Shown: positions 1 to 8,310 of the stretch, in pieces | Layout of the letters: each line of letters opens with the position of its first letter | Position numbering within the stretch: position 1 is the stretch's first letter | NCBI RefSeq assembly: GCF_018131005.1 | Contig: NZ_JAFCJK010000012.1 | Span: forward strand, 1 to 64,000 | Direction: 5' to 3' | Length of the DNA stretch: 64,000 nucleotides | From: Bradyrhizobium lablabi | GTDB taxonomy: Bacteria; Pseudomonadota; Alphaproteobacteria; Rhizobiales; Xanthobacteraceae | Program-made: the position numbers and the translations under genes | Notes under the pieces: model-generated | Seen by the model: only the letters and a program-made list of their open reading frames with translations | What the model was told of the DNA's origin: nothing | Databases searched by the model: none

Positions 1-60
1 GCACCCATGGGCCCGGTGCAACAAAAAGCACCGGGGGTAGGACCACAGGTGTAACCGGAA

Positions 61-310
61 ACAACCCGGCTTTCCCTGCGCGATGGTTTTACGGTGTCCT
101 TCGTACTCTTCCCGGTGAGACCAGCTTTGTTGTCACCGTCATCCGTGAGCAGCTTGCCGCTCGCGAACTTGACACCTGCATCGGGGCGTCGGAACCACAC
201 GACTTCGCCGTCCGCCTCTCGCGTGCTCGTCAGTCACGCAATCAGCGTCCACCGCATCTCGACCCAACGCTCGTGACGATCGCGAAGCGCCCCTCGATCG
301 GGTGAGACGA
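61..310. repeat. Bradyrhizobium-type intergenic repeat region (left edge)
   Basis: No convincing gene is seen in the first 529 bases. The stretch from about 61 to 310 resembles, from memory, a dispersed non-coding sequence found at many places in Bradyrhizobium chromosomes; recognisable words are CTGCGCGATGGTTTTACGG near 77 and CGCGAAGCGCCCCTC near 280. Short open frames here lack codon bias and ribosome binding sites. From about 320 to 529 nothing is recognised. This identification rests on recall only. Confidence 0.4.
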
Positions 311-529
311 ACGGATCATTACACTGATTTGCATTTCTGAAAAACAGAAATATTATTTGCTCGGAGGCTTGCGCCGTCGGGCAACTCACGGTTATCGGCG
401 CGTCGGGCCGGCCACTTCCGCCGCAGTTCAACGAACGAAGGCGGATGGCGCAATCCACCATTCCGCTCGCGCCTCAGGCGGCTGACTGCGCTGCGCCGGG
501 CCGCGTACGAAGGGCCAAAAGTCACGGCC

Positions 530-1483
530 TCACTCGATTGTGGCGTTGGCACGAGAGAGCAGCGTGGGTGCGATTTCGACACCCAGCGTTTTTGCAGTCT
601 TGAGATTGACGATCAACTCGAACTCAGTCGGCTGCTCAACGGGCACATCAGCGACATTGGCACCCCGCAACAGATTCGCGACCTGACGGGCGCATTGACG
701 AAAAACGACGCTGAGACGGGGACCATATGCAATCAAGCCGCCGGCCTCGGCCTCTTCAGGCCATTGCAGAATGGCGGGCAGCCGATGCAGGTCGAAGCGG
801 TTGCGGATCAGAAAACGGAATTCGCCGCCCAGATGGGGCGACGCCAAGACATTGACCGCGTCGACCGGTGTCGCCTTCATGGCATCGATCGCCCGGATGA
901 CTTCGTCCTCAGACCGCGCCGCAAACGGAACGATCTCGATGCTGAATGATCGGGCAGCACTTTCGAGAGCGTCGATATTTCGTATTGGCTCGTGATCGGC
1001 AAAGATGGCTATCCGTCGGGCTCCGGGGAGCGCCTCATGCAACAGCTCCAATCGCTTGACATCGAGCTGGAATGCAAAAATGGCGACACCAGTCGTGTTA
1101 CCATCGGGATGAGCCATGGAGGCGACGAGCTTGCTGCCGAGCAAGTCATCTGCAAGCGCAACGATAGGAATGCGTTGAGTTGCTTTCTGCGCAGCACGCG
1201 TTGCATCGGGTCCGGTCACCATCAGGACATCCGGCCGCGCTTTGGTCAGCTCAACGGCGACCTTCTCGTAAGAAGCAGGGGCCACGCCAAGTCCGCGGGT
1301 ATCAACTTCAAGATTGCGGCCTTCCACAAATCCGGCTTGGCCAAGTTCATCGAGGAAGATTTGCCACCCCGGCGCTGCAATGATTGCAATGCGATACTGC
1401 CGCCCGGTCTGTTGTGCAGGGGCGGCATGTGGCCACGCCGCCGCCCCGCCGCCGAGAAGCGCTAAGAACTCACGCCGCCTCAT
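530..1483 (-). CDS. ABC transporter substrate-binding protein (PF04392 type)
   Basis: A predicted periplasmic binding protein of about 317 residues from the TrpX-like family often found in Bradyrhizobium. The chosen ATG gives an N-terminus MRRREFLALLGGGAAAWP followed by an AQQ cleavage region, a twin-arginine-like export signal; 26 further in-frame codons upstream lack this logic. The body has the alternating two-lobe pattern of periplasmic binding proteins (LGVAPASYEKVAVEL, PDVLMVTGPDATRAAQ, AGGLIAYGP). No permease or ATPase is adjacent, so the ligand and partner are unknown. The gene stands alone, with DUF2200 upstream on the same strand after a 77-bp gap. Confidence 0.75.
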   Translation of the reverse strand: MRRREFLALLGGGAAAWPHAAPAQQTGRQYRIAIIAAPGWQIFLDELGQAGFVEGRNLEVDTRGLGVAPASYEKVAVELTKARPDVLMVTGPDATRAAQKATQRIPIVALADDLLGSKLVASMAHPDGNTTGVAIFAFQLDVKRLELLHEALPGARRIAIFADHEPIRNIDALESAARSFSIEIVPFAARSEDEVIRAIDAMKATPVDAVNVLASPHLGGEFRFLIRNRFDLHRLPAILQWPEEAEAGGLIAYGPRLSVVFRQCARQVANLLRGANVADVPVEQPTEFELIVNLKTAKTLGVEIAPTLLSRANATIE

Positions 1484-1560
1484 GTTCGACCCCCCAAGGT
1501 CAGGAGACGCATCATAGCGACGCCGAGCCGAGTTGACGGAGGCTCGGTCGCTCGAGATCA

Positions 1561-1911
1561 TTACTTTCGCAGAATTTTGTCCATTGCCTTTCCACGAGCT
1601 AACTCGTCGATCAGCTTATCCAGGTAGCGAATTTCCTGCATGGTTCGCTCCTTGATATCCTCCACTCGGACGCCACAAACCACGCCCTTGATCTGGGCTC
1701 GCGAAGGATTGATTTTAGGAGCCTTCGCAAAGAAGGTCTCAAAGTCGGTTTGCTTTTCCAGCTGCGTCTCCAACTCCTTCTGACCGTAACCAGTCAACCA
1801 GTGGATTATCTGATCAACCTCCGCCTTTGTGCGTCCCTTTTTCTCCGCCTTCGCTATGTAGAGTGGATAGACGCTTGCGAAGCTTGTTGTATAGATTCGA
1901 TGCGTTGCCAT
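1561..1911 (-). CDS. DUF2200 family protein
   Basis: A small cytoplasmic protein of 116 residues matching the DUF2200 family over its full length: an N-terminal MATHRIYTTSFASVYPLY, the segment KGRTKAEVDQIIHWLTGY, and the basic end LARGKAMDKILRK. The family is widespread in bacteria and has no established biochemical role as far as I know. No signal peptide or membrane segment is visible. It is probably monocistronic; the upstream side holds a dispersed repeat rather than a gene. Confidence 0.8.
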   Translation of the reverse strand: MATHRIYTTSFASVYPLYIAKAEKKGRTKAEVDQIIHWLTGYGQKELETQLEKQTDFETFFAKAPKINPSRAQIKGVVCGVRVEDIKERTMQEIRYLDKLIDELARGKAMDKILRK

Positions 1912-2010
1912 TGAAGCGATCCGCGCTTGCCCTCGTTGTGGCCATTTTCTCGTTAGTCTGCTGAGACAATTTTAGCACGGCGGCGGCGCTCGTGTCCGAT
2001 TCGGTCAAAC

Positions 2011-2088
2011 TGAGAAGTCTGGGAGGCTGAACCGGGAAGTCGGCTTTGCCCTCCACAACGGACATTGTCAGCCAAGCCTGTCAGGTCC
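2011..2088. repeat. 78-bp direct repeat, copy 1
   Basis: This stretch matches 5355-5431 closely; shared blocks include GTCGGCTTTGCCCTC and ACAACGGACATTGTCAGC, with only a few differences. A partial third copy (AACGGACATTGT) follows at about 2101-2112. The two full copies bracket the beta-glucosidase and phosphotransferase genes. No transposase is present, so this is either a dispersed non-coding repeat or a scar of past insertion. Confidence 0.75.
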
Positions 2089-2146
2089 GAGTAGGGCCAG
2101 GAACGGACATTGTGGACGCCAACTCCATTTCGCATGTCGCCAAATC

Positions 2147-4276
2147 TCATTCGCCGAACACCCGCGGCTCCAGCTGCGCCGCGGCGTTCAGCGGGAGATT
2201 TTCTGTCGAACGACCTAGGGCAATGCGGTAACTGCCCCCAGCAATGCGCCATCGGCCCGCCACGCCATCAAACTGCGCGAGCAATCGCGGCTCGGCCGTG
2301 ATGGTGATGCTGCGTGACACGCCCGGGGCAAGCTCGACCCGCTCGAAGCCGAGCAGGCGCATGCGTTTCCTATCTGGCGCATCGGTCAGGTAAACTTGCG
2401 GCACGTCCGCGCCCGCGATCTTGCCCGTGTTGGTAACCGTGAACGTTGCCGTAACGGTCTCGCCGCCGCTGACCTTCAGGTCGCTGTAGGAGAAAGTGGT
2501 GTAGCTCAATCCATGGCCGAAGGCGTAGAGCGGCTTGATGTTCTTCTGCGCGTACCAGCGATAGCCGACCTCCGCGCCCTCGTCATAGCGGACGGTCGTT
2601 GGCGTGCCCCACGGCGTGCCAAGACCGGAAAGCTCCGGCCTCGGCGTCTGCGCGAGGCTTGCCGGGAATGTGATCGGCAGGCGGCCCGACGGGTTCACCC
2701 TGCCCGCGAGGATCTCTGCAATCGCCTGGCCGCCGGCCTGCCCCGGATACCAGGCCTGCACAATCGCCTTCACCTTGTCGCACCACGGCATCGAGACCGG
2801 ATTGCCGGTCTCCAGCACGACGATGGTGTTTGGATTGGCCGACGCGACCGCGTCGATCACCGCGTCCTGCCCCCACGGCAAGCTCAGGTCCGGCAGATCG
2901 AAGCCTTCGCCCTCGACGCGAATGCCGAAAGCGATCACGACGTCCGAGCGCTTCGCCGTCAACGCGGCTTCTGCCGGCGTGTAGCCGGGGTCGAAATCGA
3001 TCTCCGCCTGCGGCAGGGCGTTCTTCAACGCATCGAGCGGAGACGGCGGGAACAGGAAAAGATTGCGGAGGCCGCCCATGATGCCCGCGCCGCCGATCTT
3101 GATGACGCCTGCAAAGCCACCCACCGGGCTGACTGCGCCGGAACCCGTGCCGCTGATCACGCCTTGCTGCACATAGCCGCCGATCACGGCGATCTTCAAC
3201 GGCCTGTCGGTTGCGAGCGGCAGCGCGCCGTCGTTCTTCAGGAGCACGATGCCCTGGCGGGCGATCTCAAGCGCGATTTCGTTGTGCCTCGTCATATCCA
3301 CCGCAGGCGCCGGGCCCCACTTGTCGATGCCTACGGCGTACACCGAGCGCAGGATGCGGCGCACCATGTCCGAGAGCCGCTCCTTCGGGAACTTGCCGTC
3401 GCTGTAGGCCGCCTTGAGCCTGTCGGTAAATGCTTCGGCGCCCCATTGCTTCACATCCAGCTGGATGCCGGATTCCTGATCCAGTCCCCTGAACGCGTAG
3501 TCCCAGTCCGGCACCGCGCCCCAGTCCGACATCACGTAGCCCTTGTAGCCCCACGCGCCTTTGAGCACGTCGTTGAGTAGGTGCGGATCACCACTGGCAT
3601 AGACGCCGTTGATCTTGTTGTAACCGCTCATGATCGAGCCGGGCTGCGACCGTTCGATGGCGATCTGGAAGGCGAGCAGGTCGGATTCGCGATGTGCCGC
3701 CGGATCGATGATCGCGTCCAGCCAATGGCGGTTGGTCTCGTTGCAGTTGAGCGTGTAGTGCTTGAGCGTCGAGATGACGCTCTGACTCTGGATGCCGTTG
3801 ACAGCCTCCGCGCCCATCACTGCGCTCACCCACGGATCCTCGGAATAATATTCGTAGTTGCGACCGTTACGCACATCGCGAGCGAGATTCATTCCGCCCG
3901 CCAGCATGATGTTGAAGCCGCGTATGCGCGCTTCACGCGCGATTGCCACGCCACCCTTGCGTGCGAGCTGCGGATTGAAACTCGAACCGACGAGGATGGA
4001 CGCAGGGAAGGCCGTGGCACCCTTGTCATCGGGCCGGTAACCGGGATTGGTGACGCCCATGCTGGCGTCGCTCGACTGGAGTGCCGGGATACCCAACCGA
4101 GGGATGCCGGATGTATAGCCCGCGCTTACGTTCTTTACATCCGCGGGGATGCGCGGATCGCGCGGGACGATGGAAGCCGGACCGAGGAGGCTGATGATGA
4201 GCGAGAACCGCTCGTCGTCGGTCAACTTCTGCTCGGTGTCCCGCGCCCGCTCGTCGGGCGTTGTGAGCGTGGTCAT
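2147..4276 (-). CDS. Beta-glucosidase, glycoside hydrolase family 3
   Basis: A GH3 enzyme of about 709 residues that would hydrolyse terminal beta-linked glucose or a related sugar from oligosaccharides or glycosides. The N-terminal TIM-barrel domain contains the nucleophile motif YVMSDWGAVPDW (Asp of SDW), preceded by KHYTLNCNETNRHWLDA, which aligns with the KH/R-H substrate-binding loop. A middle alpha/beta sandwich and a C-terminal fibronectin-III-like domain (PQVYLTDAPDRKRMRLLGF) complete the usual three-domain layout. The ATG was chosen because AGGAGA sits just upstream and the 38 earlier codons look non-coding. No signal peptide is visible, so it is probably cytoplasmic. No sugar transporter is adjacent. 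Confidence 0.9.
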   Translation of the reverse strand: MTTLTTPDERARDTEQKLTDDERFSLIISLLGPASIVPRDPRIPADVKNVSAGYTSGIPRLGIPALQSSDASMGVTNPGYRPDDKGATAFPASILVGSSFNPQLARKGGVAIAREARIRGFNIMLAGGMNLARDVRNGRNYEYYSEDPWVSAVMGAEAVNGIQSQSVISTLKHYTLNCNETNRHWLDAIIDPAAHRESDLLAFQIAIERSQPGSIMSGYNKINGVYASGDPHLLNDVLKGAWGYKGYVMSDWGAVPDWDYAFRGLDQESGIQLDVKQWGAEAFTDRLKAAYSDGKFPKERLSDMVRRILRSVYAVGIDKWGPAPAVDMTRHNEIALEIARQGIVLLKNDGALPLATDRPLKIAVIGGYVQQGVISGTGSGAVSPVGGFAGVIKIGGAGIMGGLRNLFLFPPSPLDALKNALPQAEIDFDPGYTPAEAALTAKRSDVVIAFGIRVEGEGFDLPDLSLPWGQDAVIDAVASANPNTIVVLETGNPVSMPWCDKVKAIVQAWYPGQAGGQAIAEILAGRVNPSGRLPITFPASLAQTPRPELSGLGTPWGTPTTVRYDEGAEVGYRWYAQKNIKPLYAFGHGLSYTTFSYSDLKVSGGETVTATFTVTNTGKIAGADVPQVYLTDAPDRKRMRLLGFERVELAPGVSRSITITAEPRLLAQFDGVAGRWRIAGGSYRIALGRSTENLPLNAAAQLEPRVFGE

Positions 4277-4502
4277 GGACACATCTCCTGACAAGGAGGC
4301 GCTATAACCTGGGCGGCAGTCGCTGCATGAGTTTGCGGCCCATCGGTCACAGCTTATACCAGTCGACCTCCGCGGCTGCACGATCTGCAATCGGTAGTGA
4401 GGTCAGCTTGGGGCAATCGCGTCAGTTTTGGCCCGTTCGCCGGATGTCACCTTATCCTCTGACAGCGGCGGAATAGCAGGACATCTCCAAGGGTTGTTTG
4501 GG

Positions 4503-4540
4503 GCCAATAGGTGACATTCAAGCGCCAATTAGTGACATTC
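4503..4540. repeat. Short tandem repeat, 21-bp period
   Basis: Two near-identical copies of GCCAAT-NN-GTGACATTC start at 4503 and 4524, two helical turns apart. An inverted relative, ATGTCACCTTAT, lies at about 4445-4456. Terminal arrays like this occur at ends of some insertion sequences, but no transposase remains, so the origin is uncertain. They sit just upstream of the phosphotransferase gene. Confidence 0.45.
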
Positions 4541-4587
4541 GCCTAAATGTCTTTTGTCAGCCACGAGGAGTGCCCTTGATATCGCCG

Positions 4588-5319
4588 ATGGGATGGGAGG
4601 CACTCGGGCAGTGGGGTGAAGACGTAGCTCGCATCGAACCACTCGCCGGCGGGGTCGCCAACGACGTGTGGAGCGTGCGCATTCAAGGACACCTCGCGGT
4701 CGGTCGTCTCGGTGCGAGGAGCGACGCTGATCTCGCCTGGGAGACCGAGCTCCTCCAACACCTCGACCGTGAAGGTCTGACCGTGCCGGTGCCGATCCCG
4801 ACGACAGACGGCCGGCTGTTCGCGGACGGTCTGGTGGTGATGACATACGTGGAGGGCGGCCCGCCAGAGACGGAGGCCGACTGGCGTCGCGTGGCCGACA
4901 TGCTCCGCCGGCTGCATCGGTTGACGGTGGGGTGGCCGCAGCGTCCGGGCTGGCGATCGTCGACCGACCTCCTGCACACCGAGACCGGGACGAAGATCGA
5001 CCTCGGCGCAATGCCGCCAGAGGGCGTTGCTCGATGCCGAGCCGCGTGGGCGCGGCTTGTCGGACGTCAGACCTGCGTCGTCCACGGCGACCCCAACCCG
5101 CGCAACATCCGCATGACCGCAGATCGGGTCGCGCTGATCGACTGGGACGAATCGCATGTTGACGTCCCCGATCTCGACCTGGTGCTGCCCCACAACGCCG
5201 CCGGTCTCGATGGCGGCGCGCATGACATCGCCGCGCAAGCATCGGCCGCATGGGAGGCCGCCGTCTGCTGGGACGACGCATACGCAATCAAGCGGCTTGC
5301 CCAAGTTCGAGCGGTCTGA
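4588..5319 (+). CDS. Aminoglycoside phosphotransferase (APH) family protein
   Basis: A kinase-fold protein of about 243 residues. It carries Brenner's motif VVHGDPNPRNI (catalytic Asp and Mg-binding Asn) near residue 167 and the metal-binding LIDWDES about 20 residues later, both diagnostic of the APH/choline-kinase superfamily. The N-terminal lobe is short (GVANDVWSVRI ... VGRLGARSD). The substrate cannot be told from sequence; most such chromosomal proteins are not proven resistance enzymes. Start choice is open: GAGGAG at 4565-4570 is well placed for a TTG at 4576, while the first ATG is 4588. It lies between two copies of a direct repeat, which suggests acquired DNA. Confidence 0.75.
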   Translation: MGWEALGQWGEDVARIEPLAGGVANDVWSVRIQGHLAVGRLGARSDADLAWETELLQHLDREGLTVPVPIPTTDGRLFADGLVVMTYVEGGPPETEADWRRVADMLRRLHRLTVGWPQRPGWRSSTDLLHTETGTKIDLGAMPPEGVARCRAAWARLVGRQTCVVHGDPNPRNIRMTADRVALIDWDESHVDVPDLDLVLPHNAAGLDGGAHDIAAQASAAWEAAVCWDDAYAIKRLAQVRAV

Positions 5320-5354
5320 GCAGCGGCAGGGCTCTACGACCGCTATGGGTCAAG

Positions 5355-5431
5355 TGAGAAGTCCGGATGCTCAACCGGGAGGTCGGCTTTGCCCTCAACA
5401 ACGGACATTGTCAGCGAAGCCTGTCAGATCC
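5355..5431. repeat. 78-bp direct repeat, copy 2
   Basis: This is the second full copy of the repeat at 2011-2088, in the same orientation, directly after the phosphotransferase gene. The conserved core is GTCGGCTTTGCCCTC followed by ACAACGGACATTGTCAGC. It could be a recombination endpoint or one member of a genome-wide repeat family. Confidence 0.75.
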
Positions 5432-5460
5432 TGGCAGGCCCACAAGCCGACTTCTCGCAA

Positions 5461-5487
5461 CGAAAAGGGCCGCTCGAAGGCGGCCCT
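5461..5487 (-). terminator. Rho-independent terminator after the secreted protein gene
   Basis: A perfect 8-bp stem, AGGGCCGC / GCGGCCCT, with a 6-base loop occupies 5466-5487. On the minus strand it is followed by a short TTTT tract. It lies 17 bases beyond the stop of the minus-strand gene ending at 5505, the expected place for its terminator. Confidence 0.65.
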
Positions 5488-5504
5488 CGCGCATAAGGTA
5501 AGCA

Positions 5505-5993
5505 TCACTTCAATTTATAGGTACCAGTCTGGTGATTGCAGTCTTGAAACGTTCCCTCTTTGATGACTGGGAAAGGTCCCAATGGTTGTACCGTGGCGCT
5601 CACGACCATGCCGTCGTACTTCCCGGTTCCCGCAACTGACTCTCTGGTTACCTTTCCCTCTGCAGTTGAGAAGTACGAAAGTCGCTTATCGCCGTCCCGG
5701 TCAATAGACTCACAGACGGTGGTGCCGGTATTCTTCCCGCCAAGAGAGGCATTCATCCCTACGCACCGGAATGTATCCTTGTCGAAAATCCCGCCCGGAG
5801 GATTGCTGCGAATAGAGCCCGTGTGCTCATAGCTTCGCGCGGTGTGAGTCTTGGAAAACGAGATGGTGCTACTCGTGCCCGACCAGCATGCAGTGTAGTC
5901 GAAGTTGCCTTCCTTTGGGAGTTCGGCGGCGAAAACAGACGGGGCAAATGCAAAGATGATCAAGGCTATGGCATACCTGCATGCGCTTTCCAT
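5505..5993 (-). CDS. Hypothetical secreted protein
   Basis: A protein of about 162 residues with a clear Sec signal peptide (ALIIFAFAPSVFA, predicted cleavage after AFA). The start was set at the ATG preceded by GGAGGG; a longer frame upstream lacks a binding site. The mature part, rich in Gly, Thr and Ser, includes four cysteines (TACWSG, FRCVGM, TVCESI, QDCNHQ) that could form two disulfides and probably folds as a small beta-rich periplasmic domain. I do not recognise a named family. It appears monocistronic, with its own terminator. Confidence 0.7.
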   Translation of the reverse strand: MESACRYAIALIIFAFAPSVFAAELPKEGNFDYTACWSGTSSTISFSKTHTARSYEHTGSIRSNPPGGIFDKDTFRCVGMNASLGGKNTGTTVCESIDRDGDKRLSYFSTAEGKVTRESVAGTGKYDGMVVSATVQPLGPFPVIKEGTFQDCNHQTGTYKLK

Positions 5994-6230
5994 AGTACCC
6001 TCCGTTTGCAATATGAGCACGAACGATCCCAACGCGAACGCGAATGGATCTCGGCCGCCCAATGATGGCATCCTCAACCTTCTGTAGAAATGACAACCTC
6101 ACGCACATAGGGTGCGACAATTCGGCCCCGTCAGCGACTTTCTGGCTGAGTGAGCTCTCGCGTAAAATATCCGGTCCAGGTCATTTTTCGACTGATTCAG
6201 CAGCGGTTGCCGGCGACGGAGGCGCGCTCT

Positions 6231-7232
6231 CTACTCCACGCCGGCTTCCCTCGGCGTGAACTCGTAGACCGATGAGCAGAACTCGCAGGTCACGACGACC
6301 TTGCCGTCCTTGACCATGTCGACGCGGTCCTTCGGCGCAAAGCTCTTCAGCATCGCGGAGACCGCGTCGCGGGAGCAGGAGCACTGCGCCCGCAGCGATT
6401 GCGGGCTGAAGACGCGCACGCCGCGCTCGTGAAACAGGCGGTACAATAGCCGCTCGCCGGAGAGGTCAGGATCGATCAATTCGACATCCTCGACGGTCGA
6501 GATCAGCGACTGTCCTTCGACCCAGGCATCGTCGTCAGGCACACTATGCGCGACCGTGCCCTCCGGCGCGTCGCCGGGATGCAGATCGGCCTGCTTGGCG
6601 CGCTCCGGCGCCTTCGGCAGAAACTGCAGCAGGATGCCCCCGGCGCGCCAGTGATGCTTGCCGCCCTCGCCGACGCGCATCTCCTCGCCGACGGCAAGGC
6701 GCACGCGGGTCGGGATTTGCTCCGAGCGCAGGAAATATTCGTGGGCGGCCTCTTCGAGGCCCCCGCCGTCGAGCGCGACCAGTCCCTGATAGCGGCTCAT
6801 GTCAGAACCCTGATCGATGGTCATGGCGAGATGACCCTTGCCGAGCAGTTCGCCCGAGGTCTGGCCCTCCCTGAGGCGCGCCGCGTCGTAGCGCGCGTAG
6901 GCGCGCAACCGGTCGGGCGCCTGGAAGTCGACGATCAAGAGCGAGACCGGGCCATCAGTCCGCGTCTGCAAAATGAAGCGCCCATCGAACTTCACGGATG
7001 AGCCGAGCAGCGTCGTCAGCACGATGGCTTCGCCGAGCAGCTTGCCAACCGGCGGCGGATAATCGTGCTTGTGCAGGACCTCGTCGAGCGCGGGGCCGAG
7101 CCGGGTCAGTCGTCCGCGCAAATCGAGCGCGCCGACCTCGAAGGCGAGCACCGCGTCGTCAACCGGAACGGCCGATGGCGCGCGGATCGGCGCTTCGGGC
7201 GTGATTTTGATGTCGGGGGATTGTTGAACCAT
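6231..7232 (-). CDS. hslO: Hsp33 redox-regulated chaperone
   Basis: Hsp33 is a cytosolic holdase activated when oxidants release its zinc and form disulfides. The 333-residue protein has the N-terminal chaperone domain (VLTTLLGSSVKFDGRF, TRTDGPVSLLIVDF) and a C-terminal redox switch with the four zinc ligands C284, C286 (CSC) and C316, C319 (CEFC). It follows argF on the same strand after a 151-bp gap, the order argD-argF-hslO that is common in alphaproteobacteria, and is probably at least partly co-transcribed with it. Confidence 0.95.
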   Translation of the reverse strand: MVQQSPDIKITPEAPIRAPSAVPVDDAVLAFEVGALDLRGRLTRLGPALDEVLHKHDYPPPVGKLLGEAIVLTTLLGSSVKFDGRFILQTRTDGPVSLLIVDFQAPDRLRAYARYDAARLREGQTSGELLGKGHLAMTIDQGSDMSRYQGLVALDGGGLEEAAHEYFLRSEQIPTRVRLAVGEEMRVGEGGKHHWRAGGILLQFLPKAPERAKQADLHPGDAPEGTVAHSVPDDDAWVEGQSLISTVEDVELIDPDLSGERLLYRLFHERGVRVFSPQSLRAQCSCSRDAVSAMLKSFAPKDRVDMVKDGKVVVTCEFCSSVYEFTPREAGVE

Positions 7233-7383
7233 GGCGCTCTATCTGGGGTTTCGGACCGAAAAACGAAAGGGGTGCTGTCCCGTCCCCGCGAACGCGGAGA
7301 GGCGGGCAGACACGCGAAATGCAACACTTCTGCAAAGGCCACCGCGCCTTGCGGCGCGAAGCCGGGACGACCGCGATTCGATT

Positions 7384-8310
7384 CTAGGCTACCGCGTCAA
7401 AGCACCAGGCCAAAATGCCCTTCTGCGCGTGCAGGCGGTTTTCGGCCTCGTCGAACACGACCGATTGCGGGCCGTCGATGACTTCGTCGGTAACCTCCTC
7501 GCCGCGATGCGCCGGCAGGCAGTGCATGAACAGCGCATCGGGCCTGGCCAGCGACAGCAACTTGGCATTGACCTGATACGGCCGCAGCACGTTGTGGCGA
7601 TGCTCGCCCTCCTTGTCGCCCATCGATACCCAGGTGTCGGTGACAACGCAGTCGGCGCCGCGCACCGCGGCCTCGGGATCGGTGCCGAGCACGATCGGAG
7701 CTCCCGTCGCCTTGATCCAGTCACGCATCGCCTTTTTCGGCGCGAGTTCCGGCGGCGTCGCGATGTTGAGCTTGAACTTGAAGCGCTCGGCAGCATGCGC
7801 CCACGAGGCCAGCACGTTGTTGTCGTCGCCGGTCCAGGCGACCGTCTTGCCCTCGATCGACCCGCGGTACTCCTCATAGGTCATCAGATCGGCCATCACC
7901 TGACAGGGATGCGAACGCCGGGTCAGCCCGTTGATCACGGGAACGGTGGCATGCGCGGCGAGCTCGAGCAGCGCATCGTGATTGAGGATGCGGATCATGA
8001 TCGCATCGACGTAGCGAGACAGCACGCGCGCGGTGTCGGCAATGGTCTCGCCGCGGCCGAGCTGCATCTCGGCACCGGTCAGCATGATCGATTCACCGCC
8101 GAGCTGACGCATGCCGACGTCGAAGGACACCCGCGTGCGGGTCGACGGGCGCTCGAAGATCATCGCCAGCGTCTTGCCCTCGAGCGGCTTCTTGCCCTTT
8201 TCATGCGCCTTCAGCTTCGCCTTCATGGCGGCGCTGGCCGAGAGCATGTTGCGCAGCTCGGCGAGCGGCAGTTCGTTGATGTCGAGAAAGTGACGGACGG
8301 GCTTGCTCAT
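7384..8310 (-). CDS. argF: Ornithine carbamoyltransferase
   Basis: This enzyme makes citrulline from ornithine and carbamoyl phosphate in arginine biosynthesis. The 308-residue protein carries the carbamoyl-phosphate motif STRTRVSF, the middle QVMADLMT segment, and the ornithine/catalytic motifs DTWVSMG and MHCLPAHRGEE. Its ATG overlaps the argD stop by one base (TGATG), a typical sign of translational coupling. An out-of-frame extension of this open frame into argD should be ignored. Confidence 0.95.
   Translation of the reverse strand: MSKPVRHFLDINELPLAELRNMLSASAAMKAKLKAHEKGKKPLEGKTLAMIFERPSTRTRVSFDVGMRQLGGESIMLTGAEMQLGRGETIADTARVLSRYVDAIMIRILNHDALLELAAHATVPVINGLTRRSHPCQVMADLMTYEEYRGSIEGKTVAWTGDDNNVLASWAHAAERFKFKLNIATPPELAPKKAMRDWIKATGAPIVLGTDPEAAVRGADCVVTDTWVSMGDKEGEHRHNVLRPYQVNAKLLSLARPDALFMHCLPAHRGEEVTDEVIDGPQSVVFDEAENRLHAQKGILAWCFDAVA

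Noticed and set aside
4588..5319. Named aminoglycoside resistance gene
   Set aside because: The kinase motifs are clear, but nothing ties the protein to a specific resistance enzyme.
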